A stretch of 64,000 bases of DNA from Stenotrophomonas sp. ASS1 (GCF_004346925.1 NZ_CP031167.1:2934001-2998000); one strand, 5' to 3'; counted from the stretch's first letter, positions 8,716-16,703 are shown. The notes: generated by a model not told the origin, from the sequence alone. Numbers and translations: made by a program.

Positions 8716-9056
8716 TGGACGTGACGATCTGGCACAACCCGGCCTGCAGCAATTCGCGCGGCGCACTGAAGCTGATCCGCGATGCCGGCTTCGAGCCGGA
8801 GGTGATCGAGTACCTCGGCAATCCACCCGATTTGGCCACACTGCGCCAGGTGCTGGCCGAATCCGGATTGAGCGCACGTGATCTGGTGCGCAGCAAGGAA
8901 GCACAGTTCACCGAACTGGGACTGGAAGAGGCCGACGATGCCACGCTGCTCGCCGCGATGGCCGCACACCCGCGCCTGATCAACCGCCCCGTGGTGCGCA
9001 CGCCCAAGGGCACCCGGCTGTGCCGTCCACCGGAAACGGTGCTGGAGATCCTGTAA
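8715..9056 (+). CDS. ArsC-family reductase (arsenate reductase-like)
   Basis: A 113-residue protein of the glutaredoxin-coupled ArsC family. The catalytic cysteine lies in NPACSNSRGAL near residue 11, and the later IDAN-type region RLINRPVV precedes the arginine-rich anion-binding strand. It begins in the TGATG overlap with pldA, and GGAG in the pldA end serves as its binding site, so the two are translationally coupled. There is no arsR or arsB nearby. A housekeeping role (ArsC or the related YffB/Spx-like group) is therefore possible, although the length and motifs favour true arsenate reductase (ArsC). Confidence 0.85.
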   Translation: MDVTIWHNPACSNSRGALKLIRDAGFEPEVIEYLGNPPDLATLRQVLAESGLSARDLVRSKEAQFTELGLEEADDATLLAAMAAHPRLINRPVVRTPKGTRLCRPPETVLEIL

Positions 9057-9059
9057 CGG

Positions 9060-9123
9060 AAAAGGGGACGGAGGGGATCAAGTCGCTTGTGCACAAACGA
9101 CTTAATCCCCTCCGTCCCCTTTT
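9060..9123. repeat. 64-bp palindromic repeat, copy 1
   Basis: An inverted repeat centred on TGTGCACA with outer ends AAAAGGGGACGG and its complement. Two C bases in the left arm (where copy 2 has T) give C-A mismatches on the plus strand but G-U pairs on the minus strand. It sits between convergent arsC-like and GST genes, four bases past each stop. It could act as a bidirectional terminator, but the near identity of distant copies marks it as a dispersed element. Confidence 0.85.
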
Positions 9124-9127
9124 CTGG

Positions 9128-9763
9128 TTACCGCCAGTCGGTGATGCCTTCGCGGCGGTATACCTCGGCGAACGCCGGGCGCGCCTTCATCGACGTGGCA
9201 TGTGCCTTGAGCACAGGCCAGGTGTCGCTGGGCTTCGGCATGTTGCGCGACCAGCGCATCAGCATCACCAGCATGTAGTCGACCACGCAGGGCGTGGTGC
9301 CCAGCAGGTAGGGGCCATGCGCCTGCAGGTGCGTGGCGACCTGCTGCCAGGCCGCCTCAAGGCGCTGACGGGCCATCTCGCGGCTCGCTTCGATATTTGC
9401 CTCGCCCGCCATTTCATGCGGATAGAACCAGGCACGATAGGCCGGCTGCAGCGTATTGGCACACCAGAACATCCAGCGGTAGGCATCGGCGCGCTGCGGC
9501 GTGCCCAGTGCGGGCAGCAGGTTGGCCTCCGGATGGCGGTCAGCCAGATACAGTGCGATCGCCGCCGCTTCGGTCAGTACCAAGCCATCGATCAGCAGCG
9601 TCGGCACCACACCGGCCGGATTCAGCGCCAGGTACTCCGCCGACTTGTGCTCGCGCGCGTCGAAATCCAGCAGCACCAGTTCGTGCTCGATGCCCAGCTC
9701 GATCAGCAGCCAGTGCACCACCAGCGCGGCGGTACTGGTTGAACCATACAGCGTGGTGCTCAT
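9128..9763 (-). CDS. Glutathione S-transferase family protein
   Basis: A 211-residue GST, a different branch from the one at 902. The N-terminal STSTAALVVHWLL helix replaces the usual catalytic-site pattern with Ser/Thr residues. NPAGVVPTLL carries the cis-proline near residue 54, and TEAAAI the glutathione gamma-Glu contact. The C-terminal TPCVVDYMLVML is the conserved N-capping Asp helix. The start at 9763 is taken from the first beta strand (TLYGSTST). The substrate is unknown. It lies convergent to the ArsC-like gene across a palindromic repeat. Confidence 0.88.
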   Translation of the reverse strand: MSTTLYGSTSTAALVVHWLLIELGIEHELVLLDFDAREHKSAEYLALNPAGVVPTLLIDGLVLTEAAAIALYLADRHPEANLLPALGTPQRADAYRWMFWCANTLQPAYRAWFYPHEMAGEANIEASREMARQRLEAAWQQVATHLQAHGPYLLGTTPCVVDYMLVMLMRWSRNMPKPSDTWPVLKAHATSMKARPAFAEVYRREGITDWR

Positions 9764-9821
9764 GCGGAAGATCCTGTGCAGGTGGATCAGCCGATTATGC
9801 GCCCACGCGCGCAATCGTTGC

Positions 9822-10157
9822 TCAGCCGCAGCGGCTCATGCAGGTATCGCGGCCTTCGCTACAGGACATGATCGGCGTGCGTATCGCGCAGTCGTGCGTC
9901 TTCAGTTCACAGGAACGGCGCAGCTCGGGGTTGGCAATGTCCTTGCAGCGCTTGTCCGGCGCCGGCACCATCTGTTGTTCGCAGCTGAAGTCGTTGCTGC
10001 CGATACTGCCCCGCGCCATGCAGCTGCGATAGTCGGCCTGGCACTGCATGCGGCACTGCGAGGAGGCGGAGAAATCCGCACCTTCATAGGATGACGTTGT
10101 GCTGCAGCCGGCCAGGACCAGCAGGAACACAGCCGCGACGGATCGATGCAGGCGCAT
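9822..10157 (-). CDS. Ten-cysteine lipoprotein A
   Basis: A 111-residue putative lipoprotein with lipobox LAGC (Cys18). The mature part holds ten further cysteines in the frame CX3CX6C at the start and CX6CX3C at the end, with four more in between. That is exactly the frame of the neighbour at 10235, so the two are paralogues despite low identity elsewhere. Five disulfides in a compact helical domain are likely. An ATG at 10157 fits the signal peptide better than a GTG two codons earlier, which lacks a binding site. I do not recognise the family; the function is unknown. Confidence 0.75.
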   Translation of the reverse strand: MRLHRSVAAVFLLVLAGCSTTSSYEGADFSASSQCRMQCQADYRSCMARGSIGSNDFSCEQQMVPAPDKRCKDIANPELRRSCELKTHDCAIRTPIMSCSEGRDTCMSRCG

Positions 10158-10234
10158 GGGCACATCCAGTGCAGGGGTGTTCCGACCTTAGCAGACTACG
10201 GTTACTCGTGCAGTCAGCGACGCGCGCCCCCGAA

Positions 10235-10630
10235 TCAGTACACGGGAATGCCGGTGTCGGTGCGGACTTCATTCACGGTGCCGCCGCAGGAGAGCAGGCA
10301 CTGGGCGTACGGAGCACTGCATGAAGGAAGCGCCGGGGAACCGCAGTAGGTGCCGGCGCCGTTGCCCCCTTCACAGTTGTGCCGCTGCTTGTCGTCGGCG
10401 ATACCACTGCAACGGCTGATGATCCGGCTCTTCTCGCTTTCGCAGCTGCGCTGATCCGATTCCGCGCGGGCGCGGTTGTGGAAGTCGCACGTCGCCTTCT
10501 GGCTCTCGCAGACCGACGCGCAGATCCTCCCCGCTTCGTGGGTTGGCGGTTCGACGAAATAACGTGGCCCGCAGGCACTGCATGCCAGCGCAGCGACCAG
10601 CAACACGAAAACACGCGACCACTGCAGCAC
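10235..10630 (-). CDS. Ten-cysteine lipoprotein B
   Basis: A 131-residue exported protein, paralogous to the preceding entry. The N-terminus is a hydrophobic signal ending ALACSACG. Neither cysteine has a textbook lipobox (Ala or Cys at -3), so lipidation is likely but not certain. The mature part again has ten cysteines as CX3CX6C ... CX6CX3C. The start is GTG at 10630, supported by GGGAG six bases upstream. The two genes are tandem on the minus strand, 77 bp apart, and probably arose by duplication. Function unknown. Confidence 0.72.
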   Translation of the reverse strand: MLQWSRVFVLLVAALACSACGPRYFVEPPTHEAGRICASVCESQKATCDFHNRARAESDQRSCESEKSRIISRCSGIADDKQRHNCEGGNGAGTYCGSPALPSCSAPYAQCLLSCGGTVNEVRTDTGIPVY

Positions 10631-10702
10631 GATGGACTCCCTTCCAATACGTCAGACAGCGCACGTTAGCAGAGCACACCATCCACGGGCAGGCTGCATG
10701 CA

Positions 10703-10729
10703 ACAACGGCGCCACACGGGCGCCGTTGT
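10703..10729 (-). terminator. Hairpin after fumarase gene
   Basis: ACAACGGCGCC and GGCGCCGTTGT form a perfect 11-bp stem with a 5-base loop, 20 bases past the fumarase stop. The T-run on the minus strand is short (GTTGTTG), so it may protect the 3' end as much as terminate. Confidence 0.6.
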
Positions 10730-10749
10730 CTGGACCGGAACGGGAGGGA

Positions 10750-12267
10750 TTACTCCACCACCACCGGAATCTTGCCGATGCGGGCCTGCCATTCGCGCGG
10801 ACCGGTCTTGTGCACCGATTCACCAGTGGAGTCGACCGCCACGGTCACCGGCATGTCCTGCACGGTGAATTCGTAGATCGCTTCCATGCCGAGGTCGGCG
10901 AAACCAACCACCTTCGCCGCCTTGATCGCCTTGGACACCAGGTAGGCCGAACCACCAACGGCCATCAGGTAGGCCGACTTGTTGTCACGGATCGCTTCGA
11001 TCGCCGCCGGACCGCGCTCGGCCTTGCCGACCATGCCCAGCAGACCGGTCTGCTCCAGCACCTGACGGGTGAACTTGTCCATGCGGGTCGCCGTGGTCGG
11101 ACCAGCCGGACCCACCACTTCGTCGCGCACCGGATCGACCGGGCCGACGTAGTAGATGAAGCGGCCCTTCAGATCGACCGGCAGTTCCTCGCCCTTGTTG
11201 AGCATGTCGACCATGCGCTTGTGCGCGGCGTCGCGGCCGGTCAGCAGCTTGCCGTTCAGCAGCAGGGTCTGGCCCGGCTTCCAGCTGGCCACATCTTCCG
11301 GCGTGATCGTGTCCAGGTCCACGCGGGTGCCCTTGGACGAATCGTAGGTCAGCTTCGGCCAGTCCTCCAGCGACGGCGGGTCCAGCATCACCGGGCCGCT
11401 GCCATCCAGGGTGAAGTGCGCATGGCGGGTGGCCGCGCAGTTCGGGATCATCGCCACCGGCAGGTTGGCCGCGTGGGTCGGGTAGTCGTTGATCTTGATG
11501 TCGAGCACGGTGGTCAGGCCACCCAGGCCCTGCGCGCCAATACCCAGCGCGTTGACCTTCTCGTACAGCTCCAGGCGCAGCTCTTCAATGCGGTTGGACG
11601 CACCACGGGCCTGCAGCTCGGTGATGTCGATCGGCTCCATCAGCGCTTCCTTGGCCAGCAGCATCGCCTTCTCGGCGGTGCCGCCGATGCCGATGCCGAG
11701 CATGCCCGGCGGGCACCAGCCGGCGCCCATGGTCGGCACGGTCTTCAGCACCCAGTCGACGATGGAATCGGACGGGTTGAGCATGGCGAACTTGGTCTTG
11801 GCTTCCGAACCACCACCCTTGGCGGCGACGATGACATCGACGGTGTTGCCCGGCACCACCTTGACGTTGACCACGCCCGGGGTGTTGTCCTTGGTGTTGA
11901 TGCGCTTGCCGGCCGGATCAGCCAGCACCGAAGCGCGCAGCTTGTTGTCCGGGTGCATGTAGGCGCGGCGCACGCCTTCATTGGCCATGTCTTCCACCCC
12001 CATGGTGGCGTCGTCCCAACGCACGTCCATGCCGATTTCCAGGAACACGGTGACGATGCCGGTGTCCTGGCAGATCGGACGGTGGCCTTCGGCGCACATG
12101 CGCGAATTGATCAGGATCTGCGCCATCGCTTCCTTCGCGGCCGGCGACTCCTCGCGCTCGTAGGCGGCGGCAAGGTTCTTGATGTAGTCGACCGGGTGGT
12201 AGTACGAGATGTACTGCAGCGCGTCGGCGATGGACTGGATGAGGTCTTCCTGCTTGATCGATGTCAC
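10750..12267 (-). CDS. Class I fumarate hydratase (4Fe-4S)
   Basis: A 505-residue iron-sulfur fumarase, interconverting fumarate and malate in the TCA cycle. The three cluster cysteines are visible: Cys66 in RPICQDTG, Cys185 in GWCPPG and Cys277 in IPNCAATRHAHF. The alpha-domain GGGSEAKTKF and beta-domain NGKLLTGRDAAHKR and GPTTATRMD motifs complete the single-chain FumA/FumB type. Being oxygen-labile, such enzymes are often backed up by FumC, not seen here. The ATG at 12267 has weak Shine-Dalgarno support but starts the conserved N-terminal helix. Confidence 0.95.
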   Translation of the reverse strand: MTSIKQEDLIQSIADALQYISYYHPVDYIKNLAAAYEREESPAAKEAMAQILINSRMCAEGHRPICQDTGIVTVFLEIGMDVRWDDATMGVEDMANEGVRRAYMHPDNKLRASVLADPAGKRINTKDNTPGVVNVKVVPGNTVDVIVAAKGGGSEAKTKFAMLNPSDSIVDWVLKTVPTMGAGWCPPGMLGIGIGGTAEKAMLLAKEALMEPIDITELQARGASNRIEELRLELYEKVNALGIGAQGLGGLTTVLDIKINDYPTHAANLPVAMIPNCAATRHAHFTLDGSGPVMLDPPSLEDWPKLTYDSSKGTRVDLDTITPEDVASWKPGQTLLLNGKLLTGRDAAHKRMVDMLNKGEELPVDLKGRFIYYVGPVDPVRDEVVGPAGPTTATRMDKFTRQVLEQTGLLGMVGKAERGPAAIEAIRDNKSAYLMAVGGSAYLVSKAIKAAKVVGFADLGMEAIYEFTVQDMPVTVAVDSTGESVHKTGPREWQARIGKIPVVVE

Positions 12268-12337
12268 GACTTGCTCGCTTGCTGGAGGCTGGCGGGGGTA
12301 ATCCCCCCATTTTACCCCCTCCCCCGGCCGCAGGGTG

Positions 12338-12363
12338 GTAGTGCCGGCCGCTGGCCTGCACTA
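12338..12363. repeat. Single GTAG-type REP
   Basis: One palindrome, GTAGTGCCGGCC-GCT-GGCC followed by TGCA in place of GGCA. It lies 70 bp upstream of the fumarase start and just ahead of the sigma-factor promoter, and no partner copy follows. The end has drifted from consensus. Confidence 0.75.
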
Positions 12364-12378
12364 TCCACGCACACCCTC

Positions 12379-12405
12379 TGTCACGCCACGCGCCACTGCG
12401 GCGTC
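12379..12405 (+). promoter_or_regulatory. ECF41-type promoter of the sigma-factor gene
   Basis: TGTCACG at 12379-12385, a 16-base spacer, then CGTC at 12402-12405. Known ECF41 target promoters have TGTCACA, 16 bases, CGTC. Transcription would start about 7-8 bases later, nearly on the ATG at 12415, so the message would have almost no leader. The sigma factor probably controls itself here. Confidence 0.8.
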
Positions 12406-12414
12406 CTTGCCCAC

Positions 12415-13311
12415 ATGAACGCTGAAACCGCTTTCCAGACCCACCGTCCGCGCCTGATGGCGCTGGCCTACCGCCTGCTCGGCAGTCGCGCGGACGCCGA
12501 AGACGTGGTCCAGGATGCCTGGTTGCGCTGGTCCGGCGCCGACCCGGCGGCCGTCCGCGACCCCGAAGCCTGGCTGGTCACCACCACCACCCGGCTCGGC
12601 CTGGACCGGCTGCGCGCAGCCAAGCGCGAGCGCGTGCATTACGTCGGCCCGTGGCTGGCCGAGCCACTGGCGGTCGCCCTGGAGCCCGACCCAGCGCCCG
12701 GCCCCGCCCAGCTGCATGCGTTTGCCGACGATGTCTCGGTGGCTTTCCTGACCCTGCTTGAACAGCTCGGCCCCGAGGAACGCGCCGCCTTCCTGCTGAA
12801 GGAAGCCTTCGACCACGATTACCGTGAGATCGCCGACCTGATCGGCCACAGCGAGGCCAACTGCCGGCAGCTGGTGCATCGTGCCCGGCAGCGCCTGCAG
12901 GCCGGGCGGCCGCGCTTCAACGCCGACGCCAGCCAGCACCGGCAGCTGCTGGCGCGCTTCATGGACGCTTCCCAGCGTGGCGACAGCGAAGCGATCCAGG
13001 CCCTGCTGCACGCCAACGCGGTACTGGTTTCCGACGGCGGTGGCGTGGTTACCGCGGCGGTGCGGCCCCTGCTGGGCGCCGAGCGCATCGGCCGCCTGTT
13101 CTGGGCCATCGCCCGCCGTGGCGCGGCGCATCCGGCGCAGTTGGGCTACGTCAACGGCGAGCCTGCGATCCTGCGCTTCCAGGGCGATCGCCTGCACTCG
13201 GTCACCACCATCGAGGTGGTCGATGGCCGCATCGCCAACGTGTACAGCGTGTTGAATCCGGAAAAGTTGCCGGACGTTGTCACGCGCGGTGACGGCACGG
13301 CGTCCTTGTAA
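12415..13311 (+). CDS. ECF41-family sigma factor with SnoaL-like C-terminal domain
   Basis: A 298-residue extracytoplasmic-function sigma factor. Sigma2 covers about residues 5-75 (ALAYRLLGSRADAEDVVQD binds core polymerase and the -10 element). Sigma4 covers about 110-165 with the HTH DYREIADLIGHSEANCRQLVHRA. A SnoaL-like (NTF2-fold) domain follows to the end and replaces the anti-sigma factor in this group. The hallmark DGGGK motif appears as DGGGV at residues 207-211, with a changed last residue. ECF41 members sit next to carboxymuconolactone decarboxylase, oxidoreductase or epimerase genes; here a decarboxylase-like gene follows. Matching promoters precede both genes. Confidence 0.92.
   Translation: MNAETAFQTHRPRLMALAYRLLGSRADAEDVVQDAWLRWSGADPAAVRDPEAWLVTTTTRLGLDRLRAAKRERVHYVGPWLAEPLAVALEPDPAPGPAQLHAFADDVSVAFLTLLEQLGPEERAAFLLKEAFDHDYREIADLIGHSEANCRQLVHRARQRLQAGRPRFNADASQHRQLLARFMDASQRGDSEAIQALLHANAVLVSDGGGVVTAAVRPLLGAERIGRLFWAIARRGAAHPAQLGYVNGEPAILRFQGDRLHSVTTIEVVDGRIANVYSVLNPEKLPDVVTRGDGTASL
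13278..13304 (+). promoter_or_regulatory. ECF41-type promoter inside the sigma-factor 3' end
   Basis: TGTCACG at 13278-13284, 16 bases, CGTC at 13301-13304, with the extension CGTCCTTG shared with the promoter at 12379. It lies within the last codons of the sigma gene and would drive the carboxymuconolactone-decarboxylase gene with a leader of about 35 bases. Confidence 0.8.
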
Positions 13312-13347
13312 TGAAAGGCGGCCATCGTGGCCGCCGTGGAGCCGAAA

Positions 13348-13797
13348 ATGTCCGACCACGCCTCTCCCCGCGTCCCTTACACCCGCTTGGCCGCCGAAGC
13401 CTTCAAGGGCCTGCTGGCCACCAGCCAGGCGGTGCATGACAGCTCGATCGATCCGACCCTGATGGAACTGCTGTTCCTGCGGGTGTCCCAGCTCAACGGC
13501 TGCGGCTACTGCATGGACATGCACGGCACGGCGCTGCGCAAGGGCGGCATCGAGCCGCGCAAGCTGGATACGCTGCCCGCGTGGCACGAAAGCCGTTTCT
13601 TCGATGCCCGCGAGCGTGCGGCGCTGGGCTGGGCCGAAGCGCTGACCCGGCTGACCGACGGTGCACCGTCACAGGCGGCGTTCGATGCACTGGCACCGCA
13701 CTTCGATGAGAAGGGCATCAGCGACCTGAGCATGGGCATCGCGGTGATCAATGCCTGGAACCGGCTGGGCGCCGGGCTGCTGCCGCCGCTGCCCTGA
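13348..13797 (+). CDS. Carboxymuconolactone decarboxylase / AhpD-like protein
   Basis: A 149-residue alpha-helical protein of the CMD/AhpD superfamily. The redox motif is Cys52-x-x-Cys55 with His59 (CGYCMDMH), the AhpD arrangement that gives peroxidase or disulfide-exchange activity. GAVNAWNR-type segment VINAWNRLG near residue 135 is also typical. In ECF41 loci such genes are the usual target of the sigma factor, and the upstream promoter bears this out. The ATG at 13348 has GGAG six bases upstream; an in-frame GTG at 13327 is less likely. The physiological substrate is not known for this group. Confidence 0.9.
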   Translation: MSDHASPRVPYTRLAAEAFKGLLATSQAVHDSSIDPTLMELLFLRVSQLNGCGYCMDMHGTALRKGGIEPRKLDTLPAWHESRFFDARERAALGWAEALTRLTDGAPSQAAFDALAPHFDEKGISDLSMGIAVINAWNRLGAGLLPPLP

Positions 13798-13863
13798 GCG
13801 CTTCGTTGACAGTGCCTGGACCGCCGGGCACTGTGCCTGCCCCGCAGGAAGCATCCGAACGTC

Positions 13864-14685
13864 ATGGCCGACGAAGCCCCCGACACGCCCAGCAAGGAGG
13901 CGCTGAAGGCGCTGACCCAGTACCGGGAGCGGGACACCGCGCCGCCCGAACTCCTGTCGACGCTTGAACGGCATGGACTGTTGTGGCCCGTCGAACATCC
14001 GGGCCATGAGGCCCTCCAGGTGCGGATGTTCGCCGCCTATGCCCGCGCCGACCGCCAGCATGTGGCAGACAACTTCATCCTCGGCGTACAGGAGAACCGC
14101 AGCGACCTGCGCGCCGGGCTGTCGGCGTATGCGTTCATGGTGCACTTCCCAAGGCATCAGGAGCAGCCACACCCCAGCCTCGCCTGTGCGGTCTGCGGCC
14201 AGGTCCGCGAAGGCAGATTCGACCCGACCACCTGGGCGCGCGTCCGCCACAACATCGGGGTCGTGCTCGGCGGAAGCGTAAACGCCATCACCTTCCTGTT
14301 GGAACAACACAATCTGACGCCCAGACGGGCGCCCGGCGACATGAGCACACTGGTGGCACTGCTGCGGCTGCTGCACCACGAGAGCGACGCCAAGGACACC
14401 CCGTCGACCATCGTCAAACGCGTGCGCGCGCTGCCGGGCCTGAAACTGTCCGTCGAGCAGGCGCGTCACCTGCTGGATGCCCTGGGCCATGCCGGGCTGC
14501 TGCAGACCCCCGAGCATCCCGGCCTGGCGCAACGCTTCACCCGGGTCGGTCTGGCACCGCGCACGTCGCGCTCTTCGGACTGGAGCTATCCCGTCGATTT
14601 CTGGAAAGGCGCCTACGGCATCGACAGCGGGGCCCTGCGCTTCTGGTTCGCTCACCATCCTGCGCTGCTGGCTGCGCTGGACTGA
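13864..14685 (+). CDS. Uncharacterised protein with internal repeat
   Basis: A 273-residue soluble protein that I do not recognise. It has a CAVC pair (residues 108-111) and no signal or membrane segment. Two stretches echo each other, GLLWPVEHPG at 38-47 and GLLQTPEHPG at 211-220, each following a helix of similar pattern, which suggests two related domains. The C-terminal DWSYPVDFWKGAYG looks like a conserved tail. It begins 66 bp after the CMD gene, so it might be co-transcribed with the ECF41 locus, but no promoter match precedes it. The start is set by codon pattern; AGGAAG lies rather far upstream (11 bases). Confidence 0.65.
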   Translation: MADEAPDTPSKEALKALTQYRERDTAPPELLSTLERHGLLWPVEHPGHEALQVRMFAAYARADRQHVADNFILGVQENRSDLRAGLSAYAFMVHFPRHQEQPHPSLACAVCGQVREGRFDPTTWARVRHNIGVVLGGSVNAITFLLEQHNLTPRRAPGDMSTLVALLRLLHHESDAKDTPSTIVKRVRALPGLKLSVEQARHLLDALGHAGLLQTPEHPGLAQRFTRVGLAPRTSRSSDWSYPVDFWKGAYGIDSGALRFWFAHHPALLAALD

Positions 14686-14781
14686 GCGCGCAGGCGGCGC
14701 CGACGCGCTGCCCTGCCGGCGCATGGCAGGCATGCGCCCCGTTCATGCCTCCGCCACGCGCAGGGCGCGCACAATACGCAC

Positions 14782-16653
14782 ATGCCTGCTACCCCCACCG
14801 CTGGCGCTGCCGCCGCGAAGAAACCCAGCCTGCGCCAGCGCTTCAGGGCGATGCGCAACCTGCCACCGTTCCTGCGCATGGTCTGGAAGACCAGCCCCGC
14901 GCTCACCTTGGCCAGCCTTGGCCTGCGCCTGATCCGTGCGCTGCTGCCGGTGGCGATGCTCTACGTCGGCAAGCTGATCATCGACAGCGCGCTGCACCTG
15001 AGCCAGCACGACGCTGGCTTCCCGCCGCTGGGCGAAGCACTGTCCAGCGGCATACTGAATCCGCTGCTGGGCCTGCTGGCGCTGGAATTCGGCCTGGCCA
15101 TCGCCTCGGATCTGCTCGGCCGGCTGGTCAGCTACGCCGATGCCCTGCTCTCGGAACTGTTCGCCAACGTCACCAGCATCCGGTTGATGGAACACGCGGC
15201 AACGCTGGATCTGGAGGACTTCGAGGACCCGGACCTGCAGGACAAGCTGGACCGTGCGCGACGCCAGACCATGGGCCGGATGAACCTGATGAGCCAGCTG
15301 TTCGGCCAGGTGCAGGACGCGATCACCGTGGCCAGCCTCGCCGTCGGCCTGCTGGTCTACGCGCCGTGGCTGATCCTGCTGCTGGCGCTGGCCCTGGTGC
15401 CGGCCTTCATCGGCGAATCGCACTTCAACGCGGCCGGCTACAGCCTCAACTTCCAGTGGACACCCGAGCGCCGCCAGCTCGACTACCTGCGCCAGCTCGG
15501 TGCCAGCGTGGAAACGGCCAAGGAAGTGAAGATCTACAACCTGCACCGCTTCCTGGTGGAGCGCTACCGGCGCCTGTCGGTGGCGCTGTTCCAGGCCAAC
15601 CGCGCCTTGGCCCGGCGCCGCGCGTTCTGGGGCACGCTGCTGGCCGCGCTGGGCACGCTGGGCTACTACACCGCCTACGCCTACATCGCCTGGCGCACGG
15701 TGCGCGGCGACTTCTCGATCGGCGACCTGACCTTCCTCGCCGGCAGCTTCCTGCGCCTGCGCCAGCTGCTGGAGGGCCTGTTGATCGGGTTCTCGCAGGT
15801 GGCCAGCCAGGCGCTGTACCTGGATGACCTGTTCTCGTTCTTCCAGATCCAGCCGGAAATCCACTCGCGTGAAGGTGCGGTGCGCGTGCCGCAGCCGATC
15901 CGGCAGGGCTTCGTGTTCGAGAACGTCGGCTTCCGCTACCCGGATGCCGAGCAATGGGCGGTGCGCCACCTTGATTTCCAGCTGCGGGCTGGCGAAGTAC
16001 TGGCGCTGGTCGGTGAGAACGGCGCTGGCAAGACCACACTGGTGAAGCTGCTGGCGCGGCTGTACGAACCGGACGAGGGCCGCATCCTGCTCGATGGGCG
16101 CGACCTGCGCGACTACGACCTGGACGACCTGCGCGCCAATCTCGGGGTGATCTTCCAGGACTTCGTGCGCTACAACCTCAGCGCCGGCGAGAACATCGGC
16201 GTCGGCCAGGTCGAGGCGATGGACGACCAGGCGCGTATCGCCGACGCCGCACGGCGCGGAATGGCCGAGGAAGTGATCGACGACCTGCCTGGCGGTTACA
16301 ACCAGCTGATCGGCCGCCGCTTCAAGCAGGGCGTGGACCTGTCCGGCGGCCAATGGCAGAAGATCGCCATCGCCCGCGCATGGATGCGCAATGCGCAGGT
16401 GATGATCCTGGATGAGCCAACGGCAGCGCTGGATGCGCGAAGTGAGTTCGAGGTGTTCCAGCGGTTCAGGGAACTGGCGGATAATCGCACCGCAGTGCTG
16501 ATTTCCCACCGTTTCTCCTCGGTACGCATGGCCGATCGCATCCTGGTGCTGGCCGATGGCCGGATCGAGGCCAGCGGCACCCATGAAGAGCTGATGGTCC
16601 AAGGCGGCCGCTATGCCGAGCTGTTCGAGCTGCAGGCGGCCGGCTACCGCTGA
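14782..16653 (+). CDS. ABC exporter, fused permease and ATPase
   Basis: A 623-residue half-transporter. Six membrane helices span about residues 40-340, with a basic N-terminal cytoplasmic segment ahead. The nucleotide-binding domain (about 370-610) has Walker A GENGAGKTT, signature LSGGQWQKIAIARA, Walker B VMILDEPTAALD and switch His in LISHRFSSVR. It should work as a homodimer exporting lipid, peptide or drug substrates; the substrate is not indicated. No accessory membrane-fusion gene is adjacent. The ATG at 14782 begins the first methionine of a proline/alanine-rich leader. Confidence 0.9.
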   Translation: MPATPTAGAAAAKKPSLRQRFRAMRNLPPFLRMVWKTSPALTLASLGLRLIRALLPVAMLYVGKLIIDSALHLSQHDAGFPPLGEALSSGILNPLLGLLALEFGLAIASDLLGRLVSYADALLSELFANVTSIRLMEHAATLDLEDFEDPDLQDKLDRARRQTMGRMNLMSQLFGQVQDAITVASLAVGLLVYAPWLILLLALALVPAFIGESHFNAAGYSLNFQWTPERRQLDYLRQLGASVETAKEVKIYNLHRFLVERYRRLSVALFQANRALARRRAFWGTLLAALGTLGYYTAYAYIAWRTVRGDFSIGDLTFLAGSFLRLRQLLEGLLIGFSQVASQALYLDDLFSFFQIQPEIHSREGAVRVPQPIRQGFVFENVGFRYPDAEQWAVRHLDFQLRAGEVLALVGENGAGKTTLVKLLARLYEPDEGRILLDGRDLRDYDLDDLRANLGVIFQDFVRYNLSAGENIGVGQVEAMDDQARIADAARRGMAEEVIDDLPGGYNQLIGRRFKQGVDLSGGQWQKIAIARAWMRNAQVMILDEPTAALDARSEFEVFQRFRELADNRTAVLISHRFSSVRMADRILVLADGRIEASGTHEELMVQGGRYAELFELQAAGYR

Positions 16654-16673
16654 GAACGCCTCTCGTTCCGCCT

Positions 16674-16703
16674 AATGAGAACCTGTCTCATTTGAGATAG
16701 AAT
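16674..16703 (+). promoter_or_regulatory. Inverted-repeat operator and -10 ahead of ferredoxin-NADP reductase
   Basis: AATGAGA-acctg-TCTCATT at 16674-16692 is a perfect 7-5-7 inverted repeat, and TCTCA-tt-TGAGA overlaps its right half, giving three alternating half-sites. A -10 candidate TAGAAT follows at 16698-16703. The half-site resembles Fur-type sequences in gammaproteobacteria, but a redox or other regulator is equally possible. This is inference from sequence only. Confidence 0.5.

Noticed and set aside
9087..9278. Short ORFs starting inside the 64-bp palindromes
   Set aside because: They begin with the same few residues at every copy because the repeat contains an ATG; the rest is antisense to real genes.
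10543..12414. Upstream extension of the sigma-factor frame across fumarase
   Set aside because: The extension is antisense to fumarase; the sigma2 domain begins at 12415 and a promoter lies at 12379.
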